64,000 nucleotides of DNA from positions 26,996,796 to 27,060,795 of the forward strand of contig NC_080690.1 of assembly GCF_030445035.2 (NCBI RefSeq). The letters are read 5' to 3'. The position numbers and the translations under genes were made by a program. The DNA is from Dasypus novemcinctus. Taxonomy: Eukaryota; Chordata; Mammalia; Cingulata; Dasypodidae. Shown here in pieces: positions 10,209 through 21,009 of this stretch. The notes below the pieces were generated by a model that was not told where the DNA came from, ran no database searches, and was given only the letters and a program-made list of their open reading frames with translations. Positions within the stretch are counted from its first letter, which is position 1; each line of letters opens with the position of its first letter.

Positions 10209-12168
10209 ATGGGAAACACACAAAGTAGGACCCTGTTATGTTGTATGCTGAAAAACATTCCCCAAGGGTTCCATGGAGATGTATATGACATAAAGTTCCA
10301 GCCAGGAAAGCATAGAATGCTTTGTGAATTAGATTGGCTGACTTGGCCCCAGAAGGGCAACTTCAACCCCCAGATCATCTGTAAACTCCACAACATGGTA
10401 ACCTAACCAGTTCCCCTACATCAATGCCTGGCAGGACACTGTGAGTCACAGTCCACCCTGGTTAAGGAAATGTATGACTAAAGAAGCCAGGATTTGCCTG
10501 ATACAAAAGCCCTGAGGTGCCGTCAAAGGAACCAGGCCAAACAAGCGCCTTGCAAAGGGCCCAGAGGAAGTGAGCCCCAAATCTAGTGCTGACCCATCCA
10601 TTCTAGAAGGATCAAACGAAAATGAGCTCCTCCTGCCTTATGCGATTGCTCTTACTATGCCAGTACTGAAGAGTGGGGATAAGTCAATATTCCCGAACAA
10701 CACAATCTTGTCACCCCCGCAGCTGTCTCCACCATCGTACCTGAGTAGCGCTACCTCACAGCCATTCTGCAACAGGTGCCACAGCCACTTTCTCCAAGCA
10801 ACATGGCACAGCCACTTCCTCAGTGACCCCCACAGCCATTTCTACAGCTGGTTCCGCAGCTGCTTTCTCCAAGCAACATGGCCCAGCTGCTCCCCCAGCC
10901 ACTTTCTCCAAACAATGCAGCCTCTTCACCTCCACAACTACTGTCTCTGCCAATCTTAGCCCCTGGAAGCATAGTGCTGACCATCATTCAGGAAGGAGTC
11001 CCTGAAAGATGACAACTCAGACCATGGGGAGCCCCTGGGACAGGTGGAACCGGGAGAAGGGCTACCCTACAGTTACCTCTCCATGAAGCCTGAGCTCCAA
11101 TTAATTATGATGCAGATGGCCAGATTCAAGGAGGAAACCAAACATTCATATACCAACCCTTCACTACCACCGACCTCTTGAACTGGAAAACTCATACCCC
11201 ACCATACTCAGAGAAACCTCAGGCCATGAAAGACTTCATCTAGTCCATCACAAACAAACCCACCTAGGCTGTGTAACAACTCCTCATGACCTTACTCAAC
11301 TTCAAGGAGAGAATGTAAGTCACACAAGGGGTTCTAACCTGGCTCAAAGAGCACCCACCTAAGGGAACCCTGGACAGTGACTGATATGCCCACACACAGT
11401 TGCCAGATGAGGACTCCCAATGGGATCCCAAAGACACAACCAGGCTCAACCAACTAGAAACTTTCCATAGGGCCTTAATTGAAGGGTTCAGCACTGGAAG
11501 CCAAGAGGCATTAAACATGGCAAAGACCACCCAAGTCCTACAGACTCTTGATGGAACTCTGGCTCAATTCTATGAGGGACTGTGCACTTTAACCAGGAAA
11601 ACCAAACAATGGCCAATGCAGCATTCATTGCCCAATCACAGTCTGACATCTGAAGAAAGCTACAGAAGTTAGATGGATATGGCGGTATGAATATTTCCCA
11701 GCTCATGGAGTTAGCCACCAAGGTTATATCAACCGTAATGTAGAAGCCAGGAGAGAGGGGAACTGGAAAATGAAAAAGAAAGCAGACCTTCTCACAGCAG
11801 CAATAGTCAAAAGACTATACAAAAGACTTTTGTATAGTCAAAAGACTATACAAAAGAAGCAATCCTATGTCAAAGAAAGTAAACTGGGATGCCCCTGCTT
11901 CAAGGAGGGGGAAGGGGAGAGGAGAAGAGGGAGCCCATCCCTAGGGTGAAATCAGTATGTGTACTGCAAGGAGGAAGGGCACTGGAAGCGGGAATGCCCC
12001 AACAGGCCACTCGACCTTGTTGCGCCCAAGAAAGCAGCCAAAGTATTAGCCAGGAGAGGAAGTAGAGCATCACAAACTAAACCCTGGGTTCACAAAAATT
12101 CAGAAGAAAAACCTACAAATCAGCTCATTGGACTTGTGGGAATAGAGGACTGTGATGAAGATTATTAG
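10209..12168 (+). pseudogene. gag: gag pseudogene (MA, proline-rich, CA, NC)
   Basis: Gag would build the virion core. The start ATG at 10209 gives MGNTQS; the glycine after Met is the usual myristoylation site of matrix. The open part reaches 10406, including a W-x2-W-P motif, and further matrix-like sequence (PYINAWQD, then PPWL) follows in another frame to about 10500. A proline/glutamine-rich linker with repeated QPLSPSNMAQ-like units covers about 10760-10960. Capsid-like sequence with QWDP and a major-homology-region-like QFYEGL segment is open at 11400-11672. Nucleocapsid has one knuckle at about 11953-12000 reading YxxCxxxxHxxxxC, where the first metal-binding Cys codon is TAT (11956-11958). 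A TAG at 12166 ends the frame, in the place where gammaretroviruses read through a stop into pol. Multiple stops and frameshifts make it nonfunctional. Confidence 0.9.
11813..11856. repeat. Alternating 13-bp inverted repeat in gag
   Basis: GACTATACAAAAG (11813-11825), its exact reverse complement (11827-11839) and a third direct copy (11844-11856) are separated by 1 and 4 bases. Any adjacent pair can form a perfect 13-bp hairpin. It lies in the basic linker between the capsid and nucleocapsid parts of gag. Confidence 0.95.
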
Positions 12169-12480
12169 ACAGTCCAGGCTCCTACTCTCTCAGCCCCACG
12201 GAGTCTATGATCAGAGTCCAAATCCGCAGTTGCACCACACATATGAAGGTTGACACTGAGGCTCAACTCTCTGTAATGACCAGTCCAGTCGGGCCATTAT
12301 CAAAAAGACAAGCCACTATCATAGGGGGAACCAGTAAAAACACCTAGTGGCCCTTCCTCCAAGCCAGGACCTGTAACACTGGGGGTAAAGAAGTCACTCA
12401 CAAGTGCCTGTATCTCCCAGAATGCCCAGTCTCCCTCCTGGGTCAGGACCTGCTATCTAAACCACAAGCTCAGATTACCT
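12169..12480 (+). pseudogene. pol: pol: retroviral protease region, broken
   Basis: After the gag stop the pol frame continues and then shifts near 12200. A retropepsin active-site segment is readable at 12249-12281 as VDTEAQLSVM. The catalytic Asp-Thr is present, but the Gly that normally follows is Glu (codon GAG at 12258-12260), which should abolish activity. A downstream ATIIGG segment fits the flap or strand region. Further stops follow. In the family this aspartic protease cleaves Gag and Gag-Pol; here it is a relic. Confidence 0.75.
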
Positions 12481-12599
12481 TTGATGCCACTTGCAATCCA
12501 TGTTAACACTGGGACCACATAACCCCCCAAAAATAGCACTAAACCTCTCTCTGCAGGAGGAACGGAGACTGTTCTGCCTCAGTGAAGCTGGTCAAACTA

Positions 12600-13800
12600 T
12601 GACCCCCACAACTCCCCTTCAAAGATGTGTCCAAAGTAATATCCAGTTCCATGTGAAGCACCAGAAAATGACCAGTTACGTATTCAGATATTGCTGAACG
12701 AAGGCATAGTAAAGCCATGCCAGTCTCCATGGATTACCCGCTCTTCCTAGTTAAAAAGACTGATGGGGATTACCACCTGGTTCAGGACTTGCAAGCAGTC
12801 AACTCAGCAGTAGTGACCCGACACCCAGAGGTCCCCAACCCTTACACTCTTCCAGCTTGATACCCTCATTGGCAGTCTACTTTTCATGCCTGGATCTTAA
12901 AGATGCCTTCTTCTGCTTTCGGACAGCACCCTGAGTCAACCAATTTTTGCCTTTACATGGGACAATCTGAGCTCCAGCGAAAAGCAACAGTTAACCTGGA
13001 TACAGCTCCCTCAAGGATTCAAAAATGTGTCCACTATTTTTGGACAAGCCCTGGCCAATGATCTTAAGTCCTTTAAACCAGAAAGCCATAATTGTTTTCT
13101 CCTGTATGACCTCATCCTCAGAAGTCCTACCTACCAAGAATGTGCTAGCGGAACACGTGTCCTCTTAAAAAATTTGCAACAGAAGGGTTAATGGGTGTCT
13201 ACAAGGGAAGCCCAAATCTGCCTACCTCATGTAAATTATCTAGGTTATAAAATAGATCAGGAGCTCCATGAATTAGGACCTGAAAGAAAAGAAGCAATCT
13301 GTAGCCTCCCTGAGCCCAGCACTTGCTGAAATTTGTGAGAATTCCTCAGAGTGACTAGATTCTGCAGCATTTGGATCCACAATTTTGGGGTTCTCATACA
13401 TACTTAATATGACGTCACAAAGGGGGGAGATTGTGTTCGTCTGTTCTGGGAAAGCCCACATAAAGATGCTTTCACCACTCTCAAGCAGGCTCTGATGCCT
13501 CAGGCTTCAGATGCCTCACCAAGCCTCAGGCTTCCAGATCTCAGGAAACAGTTCTATCTCTACATCCATAATCACCAAGGCATCGCAGTAGGAGTACTCA
13601 CTCAGTACCTGGGTTCCTGGCAAAGACTTGTAGCCTATCTATCCAAACAACTGGACACTGTAGCCCAGGGATGGGCCCCTGAGCCTGTAAGCTGTAGACC
13701 CTGCAGCAATGCTAACACTGGAAACCATAAAATTAACTCTTGGGCAGCCTATGATAGTTCAAGTTCCTCATGCAGTAGTCTACAATCTTAGAAGTCAAAG
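12600..13800 (+). pseudogene. pol: pol: reverse transcriptase and connection, broken
   Basis: RT landmarks occur in order across frames: VQDLQAVN near 12780-12810, VPNPYTLP near 12833-12855, motif A LDLKDAFF at 12890-12913, FAFTWD near 12945-12965, LPQGF at 13006-13020 followed by TIFGQALA, then LLYDLIL at 13099-13119. The last should contain the Tyr-x-Asp-Asp metal-binding motif; only Tyr-Asp (13105-13110) is left, consistent with an in-frame loss of two codons. A connection-domain stretch is open at 13495-13680, with FYLYIHN, GVLTQYLG and VAYLSKQLD. Frame changes between about 12910 and 12945 and stops near 13189 and 13327 confirm decay. Confidence 0.9.
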
Positions 13801-13959
13801 GAACACACTGACTTACCAACAGCCACCTGGTTAAATATCAAACCCTATTATATGAAAATTCATCTACTCAACTGGAACTCATAAAAAATTAAATAAAAAA
13901 AAACTGAATCCTGCTACTCTGCTACCTGTAGAGCCAGGGATTCCAACCCATAACTGTCT

Positions 13960-14490
13960 GGAGACATTGCAAGAGCTGTATTCCAGGAGGTCAAACCTCC
14001 AAGACCAGCCACTGCAAAATCCTGACATAGAGTTCTTCATGGATGGGAGTAGCTTTGTTCAGAGCAGTGACCTGCAAGTGGAATATGCTGTGGTGACCTC
14101 CGAAACCCAGCATCTCCTGCATAACACATCAGCACAAAAGTCAAACTCATTGCCCTCAGCTGAGTCCTACAGCTTGTGGCTGGGGCCAAGGTTAACATCT
14201 ACATAGACTCCAAATATGCCTTCCTTCCCCTGCAGGTGCATGGAGTCTTATACAAACAAAAAAGACTCATGAACTTGGGAGGACAGGACATTATATATGG
14301 CACAGATTCTGGAACTACTAGAAGCAGCTTGGGAGCCCATCAAAGTGGCCATGATGCACTGCAAGGGACATGAGAAAAGGCACAGCCCCATCACTAAAGG
14401 AAATCAGAAGGCAGATGCTGAAGCAAAAAGAGTGGCATGGAGGGGATCCCTGTCTGAGGACATGGCCACTGCCCACATTCCCTCTTAATT
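13960..14490 (+). pseudogene. pol: pol: RNase H domain, broken
   Basis: The first catalytic block is FMDGSS (Asp codon at 14042), then IDSKYAF near 14200-14222, then MHCKGH near 14352-14369 and GNQKADAEAK near 14400-14428, which carries the last Asp. The Glu-containing helix between the first and second blocks is scrambled by a frameshift near 14140-14170. In the family this domain degrades the RNA strand of the RNA/DNA hybrid. The final segment is open at 14297-14488. Confidence 0.85.
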
Positions 14491-14599
14491 ATCAGAAACT
14501 CCAGTATACACTGCCTATTCTCATCCTGCAGCCTCTGAATCACTGGGAGCCACAATATACTCAAGCCAAGAGAGAGGGGATACTGTCTGAGAACAGGAC

Positions 14600-15650
14600 A
14601 CAAGGAGAAAATGGGTGGTGGGCAATGCCTGATCACAGAATAATCGTGCCTCAAGTATTAGCCACAACCATAGTTCAATACTACTATGAAAATACATACT
14701 TGGGAAAAACCCACTTAAAGAAGTGTTAGAAAGATTCTTCTACATCCCAAGTCTAGTTGCTATCACCCGTGGTGTATGTCAGTGGTGTGTGACATGTGCA
14801 AAGAATAATCCTCACCAGGGACCCACAGGAGCCCCAGGAGCCAAATGAATTAGCAATATACCTCTCGAAGATCTAGTAGTTGATTTCACTGAAATGCCAT
14901 GATCTGGAGGCTAAAAATACCTTCTAGTCCTCATATGCATCTTTTTCCAGCTGGGTGGAAGCCTTCCCCATTCAGACCAAAAGGCTGAAGAAGTGGCCAA
15001 AGTTCTGCTCAGGGAAATCATTCCTCAATATGGGCTACTCCTCTCAACTGGCTTCAACAACAGACCTGCTTTCATTTCTGAAATTACTCAAAAGATTGCC
15101 AAAGCACTGTGCATCTGATGGAAACTGCACACCGTTTACTATCCTCAAAGCTCAAGGAATGTAGAGTGAATTAACCATACAATAGAAACTTATATCGCCA
15201 AGATTTGCCAAGAAACTGGGCTAACATGGGTTCAAGTACTCCTGAGTGCTTTCCTCCTAGTTTGAGCCAGCCCAAACTGAAAGCTAAGCCTAACCCCTTA
15301 TGAAATCTTCTTTGAGAGCCCCTCCCCCTTAATCTGAGCTATAGAAGGGGATCTCAGAGAAAGAGGAAATTTATCAATAGCTCAACAAATGGTCAGCTTA
15401 AGAAAAAACCTACAAAACCTGCATCACTGAGTCCAAGAAAGGGCTCCCATTAACTTAAGCTGCTTCATACACCTGTACAAACTGGGAGATGTAGTCTGGG
15501 TCAAAGACTGGAAATCAGCTCCACTAACCCCTCAGTGGTGACCCGATCATGTCATTTTATCCACCCTCACTACAGTTAAAGTAGCTGAAATCATCCTGTG
15601 GATACACCATAGTCAAGTGAGCTGCCCCAGAGTCCTGGACCTGTATTCCA
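14600..15650 (+). pseudogene. pol: pol: integrase, broken
   Basis: A single reading phase can be followed from about 14774 to 15650, interrupted by many stops. The N-terminal zinc site appears as CQWCVTC near 14777-14797. The first catalytic Asp is in VVDFTEMP (GAT at 14882). The second should be in the GFNNRPAF segment near 15046-15070, where the expected Asp is Asn. The Glu of the third block appears in NVE* near 15157-15168. A GPY/F-type C-terminal region follows, with LGDVVWVKDW (about 15485-15515) and WIHHSQV, which ties it to the gamma/epsilon retroviral branch. Confidence 0.85.
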
Positions 15651-15849
15651 GATACCCACAACTCAATCAAACTCATCTTGTGAAAGAACAAAATTCTGAG
15701 CCCTGCTCCAGGCACACCCTAGAAGCTGACTGTTCCATGTATGGCCAGAGGTTGAGGATGGAATACAGAGCTTGGCTTAAATCACAGCCCGGAAGCTGAT
15801 TGGTCTACACATAACTGAAGAGTAGGAATCTGGTTTAATCCCAGTTACA

Positions 15850-17889
15850 ATGCCCCTTTGCTTATTTTCCTTTCTTCTAGCCTTGATCCTCTCCCCTGGT
15901 CCCAGGTCGGTGCCACAGAGTGTAAGCCATGTATCCAAGAATTGCGAACAGGATCCCACGTCAATACCACATTAATATATCATAGTCATTACACCTGCAA
16001 GGGCCATATAACCACCATTCAGTTTCAGGGAATCTTCTATAGTATCTGTAATGTATCTGGCCAAATAACTTGCTAAAACCCAAGCCCCTAACTGTCTCCC
16101 ATAAATGGGAAATAAGAGCATTTAATCAAGATGGGGAACTACTTAACTCCATCCCAGTCACTAGCTGGAACCAACAAGTGTCCCTCCTATTTGACGCATG
16201 TCAGGTTATAGACTCTGTGATTCCATGGAGAAGCGACCATGGAGGGCTCATCTGGGAGCAGGAATATACTCATAGCAATAAGTATTTGTGCACTCCAGAA
16301 ATGAAAAGTGCAGCCAAAAGGGGGAGCTTCTGGTGTAAATATATAGGTGCATACTATTGCCCTTACTTGTTCTGTGTTATCTGGGCCACCTGGGACACAG
16401 ATACAACTAGACAGTCATCCTAACCAAAGTAACTGCCCTGACTAACTGTCCACATAGTCAATGTAGCCCCTTAAACCTCATCATCCTTAACCATGAAACC
16501 TGGCAGACTCAGGCAATCCAAATGGGCCTCCACATTGATGGTAAAGGAGTAGACCCAGAAGTCTACATCTGGGTTGGGTATTGGGAACACCCACTCACAA
16601 GTAAAGCCCACTCTGCATTCCACTCCTTCTGTGAAGAAATGGAAAGACTCTTTTCCATTCAGCAAGTAGCAAAAAACCTCTTTATAAACCTAGATGAAGT
16701 AGTAGGGACAGCTTTAAGTGTTTCCTCATGCTATGTATGTGGAGGACTAATATTGGAGACCAATGGCCCTGTGAAACTAGAGAATATAATTACAGCCAAC
16801 CATATAATGAAACTGGCCTCTGGCCATCCCCCAAGATAGCAGGTAGCCCTTGCATACTTCTATCATAGGAAAATATTGTACTTCAAGGGTATGCTTAAAC
16901 TCCTCTATATCTGTTGGAAACCTAACATGTATGGGGAGAAGATTCTAAAACCACACCACCAATACAGCAGAACCTTGGGGAACATGAAATGAATCTGATC
17001 TCATTCTCATAAATTGTACTTTCCCCAAATTAATCACAGTACGGAACTCCCCTGCAAAGGGTCCCTTTACTGCCCCAAATGGTCTGTACTGGATTTGTGA
17101 GAAAGTTGCATTCCAATAACTTCCCCAAATTTGTTGTGGTGTTTGTATGCTCAGTACAATAAAACCCTCCTTCTTCCTCATTCCCTTAGCAGAAGGGAAA
17201 GAGCTGAGCCAACCAATATATCAAAATATAAGAGTAAAAGGGCTGTCGTTACCTGGGGAGATGAAGAATCATCCCCTGAGTGTATAATTCAGTACTTTAT
17301 GCCAGCAACTTGTACAAAGGATGGCATGTGGGGTTATCAAACCCCTATCTATATGCTAAACTGAATCATCCACTTACAAGCTGGGGTAGAAATAATAACT
17401 AATGAAACTGCCCATGCTCTAAACTTACTAACTCAATAGCAAACTAAATTCAGAAATGCTATCTATCAAAACTGTCTCACCCTAGACTATCTCCTGGCAG
17501 CTGAAGATGGAGTTGGTGGAAAGTTCAATCTCTCTTATTGCTGCCTTGAACTAGACAGCACTGGAAAGGTTATCAATGAAATTAAAAACAAAATGGTAAA
17601 AATTGCTTATGCCCCAGTGCAAACCTGGAATGGTTGGAATTTAAGTAATCCCTTTGGAAACTGGCAGTCAATAGCAGACAATTTCAAGCTTCTGGTGGGA
17701 ATAATTGCCTTCCTCATAGGAGGATGCACTATACTTCCTTGCATCTTCCCTTTTGTCATAAGCAGGATACATGCCCAAATAAATGGTACTGTAAAGACAC
17801 ACACAGCTACCCATCCCATGACTCTATATATATACCAGTCAGTCCAGAGAGACTCTGACAATAGTGACACCAAAACTTCACAACCTTAA
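15850..17889 (+). pseudogene. env: env pseudogene (SU and TM)
   Basis: ATG at 15850 opens a signal-peptide-like hydrophobic start (MPLCLFSFLLALILSPG). Surface-subunit sequence continues in other frames: 15900-16076 with ECKPC and YTCKGH, 16070-16423 with KYLCTPE, FWCKY and YYCPY, and 16522-16839 with CYVCGG, which fits the CxxC isomerase motif of gammaretroviral SU. TM follows: FFLIPLAEG near 17170-17195, LDYLLA near 17484-17502, [10 protein letters not shown] near 17515-17544, where a Cys expected upstream of the CC pair is absent (GVGG), and a membrane anchor [20 protein letters not shown] near 17690-17750. The last frame, 17593-17889, keeps the anchor and tail. At least five frame changes or stops rule out a functional envelope. 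Confidence 0.9.
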
Positions 17890-17898
17890 GCAGGCATC

Positions 17899-17908
17899 AA
17901 AGGGGGGA
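17899..17908 (+). promoter_or_regulatory. Polypurine tract
   Basis: AAAGGGGGGA immediately precedes the 3' LTR and follows the env stop by nine bases. In retroviruses this primes plus-strand synthesis. Confidence 0.9.
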
Positions 17909-18365
17909 TATAATATGGCCTGTACATGAATTTAAACTTATATTATTCTATATCCAAGTATGTCTATTTCCTGGGAAGTCAATTAAGTGATATAGGCTCT
18001 ATAGGCTTTGGATATTCAGGGAAGATGCAGACTGAATGTGTATTTGAATTTATATCCAGACAGAATGTGAGGGATATATTAATTCAAGCTTACCTGGAAT
18101 GTGGGGGATATGTTAATTCAAAACCTATCTGGTACTCAAAAAATTAAAACTCTAAGAAACTAACAAAGAAAGTCCTTTTTGCATAAAAGCACTGTTTGAC
18201 TCCCTGTTCCTACATCCTCTGTATAAAAGGGACCCAGAAATCCTATTCCAGGCTTGTTTTTTTTTTTGGAAAGAAGTCTGCCAGGCCTGGCCAGCTGTTA
18301 GTAAATCTTCCTTCTCAGAGATTTTTCACATCCTGACCTTCATCACCTAACTTCTCTCTGCCACA
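17909..18365 (+). repeat. Provirus 3' LTR
   Basis: Homologous to 9058-9548. It has two U3 repeat units (18063-18096 and 18097-18120), the TATA box GTATAAAAGG at 18221-18230 and an AGTAAA hexamer at 18300-18305 that corresponds to AATAAG in the 5' LTR. The ancestral signal is probably AATAAA (inference). It ends in CA at 18365. Confidence 0.9.
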
Positions 18366-19779
18366 ATACCAGCAGCCCTCTTATCTACTAGGTGGCTGTG
18401 TTTTATACCACGAGGCTGACATCATCCATTCTGAGTACAGTTTGCATTTGTGGGTCACAGGAAAAGGCAACAGGTCATATTAGGTCTGCAAAGGGATGTT
18501 TGGTTTGTCTGATATTCAAAATTTAAGTAACCTATCCAGACCATTCTCACACTTTTAATTCCAGGAAAACTTGAACTGAAATTTAAACTAAATTTGGAGT
18601 CAGTTTTACATATCTTGCAGGTCCTATATGAGCCAATGTTGAATATGTAATAGATTTGAGACTCACTGGCTATGGGGATATGATGCCCACTAAAGAAGCT
18701 ACTCCCTAGCACTGTACCTTCTCTATGTGAGTAAAAAACCTTTCCATCAAGCCTGCATGAGTCATGCCTTTGCTGGCAACTCCAACGCCTGTAGTGGAGT
18801 ATGTCAACATCTCCTTCAGTGTTTTTCCTCATGATAAATCCAACTCCACATGTGTGTGTGTAAATCATAAAATATGAAAGAAAAACAGGATTTAGATGGG
18901 ATCTGGTATGGAAGAGTCAGGGAAAATAGACAAAAACTGAGCAATTGTCTTAGAGAGATTATGTAAAAGCAAATATCGACTGCACTCTTACAAAGTGCTT
19001 GACACTGGTATAATCTCTCCACATAAATTATCTTAGCCACACACATAAACACCCAATTTATCCCCTTATGCAAGTAATGATTTTGAGACAAAAATATGTG
19101 AAGTATCTAACCTAGTCTTGAGTCTTGATAGGGTTTTTGGGTCCAGAGAGTCGAAGTTTATCAAAGGTCAAAATTACCAAAGCATGGCCTATGGGCTGGC
19201 TTAAAGGTATAGATTTGTATAGAAAACTAACACATCTTCAAGTGATAACATTTTTTCAAATGGCCATCTGCAGTAATGCTGTGAAGGAAGCTATCATCTG
19301 ATTTTTAATCATAACATCAAGCAGACCATCTGAGAGCCAAGAATACTTTTTTGACATATCATTTCTCAGGAAAATGGATGAACTTTGAATACTACTTTAG
19401 TAGAATTATATCAGGATTGTTTGACCATCTCTTTAGTTGGTTAACAACTGCCCTTGCCTATTTGGGTCTTGAACAGCTATAGCATCACATCACTGATGGA
19501 AGAGCTCCCCTTAAGGAACTTTAACTTTGATTATGCTCCCACCTCAATCTACGTCAGAACTGCAAAGAGCTACCAAATTTTAAGCTCGGGTTTCATGCTT
19601 ATTTCTCTAATTAGCTACATCTCTGCAGATGGGTATTTGCAAGCCAAATTAATCATGGCAAAGAAAAAGAGAAGGGTCAATAACAAAATGTCCTAGAAGT
19701 CACTAAAAGCAAGTTTCATCAAGTTATGTTATAAATATCCAAGAAAGAATGAAATAAAATAACTGATATTAATTTTTAA
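18366..19779. other. Single-copy-like AT-rich DNA, no gene
   Basis: A 137-residue minus-strand frame (18455-18868) was inspected and shows no recognisable domain, so it is not called a gene. I found no repeat family here. Confidence 0.4.
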
Positions 19780-20310
19780 TAAATGTTGTTATAGAATAGT
19801 TTTAGATTTATAGAAAAGTTATATAGATAGTACGGAAAGCTCTCATATACTCCCCACTCCGTTTAACATATTATTAAAATCTTATATTATCATGGTATAT
19901 TTGTTGCAATTGAGTCCATATTGGCATATTATTACTAACTTAAGTCCATATATTCAGCTTTCGTTAGTTTTCACCTAATATCCTGCTCTGAATCAATTTC
20001 TCACCTAGGATACTATATTACTTCATTTCTCTTTAGGCTCCTCTTGGCTGTGAGAATTTATCAGACATTCTTTGTTTTTAACAATCATGACAGTTTGAGA
20101 TGAGCTCCTCATGTGTTTTTTACAGTGTCTTCAATTGATATAATATTTGACTTATGCTTTTTCTCATGGTTAGACTAGAGTTATATGTTTTGGGTATGAA
20201 GATCACTGAGTTAAAGTGCAATTTTCATTGCATAATATCAAAGGTAAATATTGTCAACACAATTTATCTCTGTGGTGTTGACCTTGATCACTTGGCTAAA
20301 CTTGTGTTTG
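19780..20310 (-). mobile_element. Ancient L1M-type fragment, antisense
   Basis: The plus strand reads like the antisense of an old L1M untranslated region: 'gatagtacggaaagctctca', then 'gtttaacatattattaaaat', then 'ctcatggttagactagagtt' and 'tgatcacttggcta' near the end. Diverged, with no open frame. Confidence 0.6.
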
Positions 20311-20317
20311 TCATTGT

Positions 20318-20850
20318 GGGAGTTTGAGATTATTTATGAACCCCCAAAAAGATAAGGATTGTGTTCGTAAACTGAGCATGATAGCCTTTGATTGTATTAA
20401 ATTCAGCTGAGATATATTTGATTAAATTATGTTAAAATTAGAACTTTGATTTGACCACTTCAGTAGGGTGTAAATCAGGTTAGGTTCCTGCCCCATTTGT
20501 GGGCTGATAAAAACAGGCACTCACTCAAGAAGACTCTGAAGAAGACACAGGAAGAGAGAGAGAGAGCTCCATAGAAATGGAAGGAGAAATTGGTCATTTT
20601 CATTCTTGCCATTTGACAGAAAGGAAAAGGTTTAAAGAACTAAAGTCCAGGGAAGAGAGATGAGTCATTCACCTGATAGTTCGCAGCCAAAGAGAACAGA
20701 GCAGCTGAGCAACCCCTGAGAGATGAGCCTTATGCCAGCCTACAGCTAAGAACAGAAGAAGCTGGGCCCGCAGAGTCTTAAGAGGTAGAAGGAAGTAGAG
20801 ACCAGACAGAGATCACCTGCCATCTCTCTTAATCATGTTTCAAATGACTT
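20318..20850 (+). mobile_element. Probable MaLR-like LTR, degraded
   Basis: It starts TGGGAGTTTGAGATT and carries 'actttgatttgaccacttca' followed by an AAG/GA-rich middle. This parallels the sense order of the LTRs at 26796 and 38602 read on the minus strand. Edges and orientation are estimates and no target duplication was found. Confidence 0.45.
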
Positions 20851-21009
20851 TGGTGAGAAACTGATGAACTGTGTTCCCAACTAATGGTAACATATTCCAT
20901 TCCACTAGCAATTAGTGAGAGCACCTATTACTCTGAATCCTCACCACCTATTGTTATTGTCAGTTCTTATGGGATTTTTGTCATTATAAAACAAGTATCT
21001 CATTTTTAA

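Larger units (their letters stand above)
9058..18365 (+). mobile_element. Class I endogenous retrovirus, two LTRs, defective
   Basis: A complete gammaretrovirus-like layout is visible in order: LTR, proline-type primer site, gag with a Met-Gly start and one zinc knuckle, protease/RT/RNase H/integrase, env with a CxxC motif and a membrane anchor, polypurine tract, LTR. All coding parts contain several stops and frameshifts, so it is a fossil. The two LTRs differ by roughly one base in ten in the U3 half by eye, and by indels, so insertion is old but far younger than the neighbouring MIR pieces (inference). No clean target duplication was found; a candidate AATA lies at 9064-9067 and 18365-18368, but the LTR edges are ambiguous. 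Confidence 0.95.

Noticed and set aside
11813..11856. MicroRNA-type hairpin
   Set aside because: The stem is only 13 bp, inside decayed gag, with no longer flanking stem. Fold-back duplication is a simpler reading.
18455..18868. A 137-residue minus-strand open frame just after the provirus
   Set aside because: No recognisable domain, no exon-like context, and a composition like neighbouring non-coding DNA.
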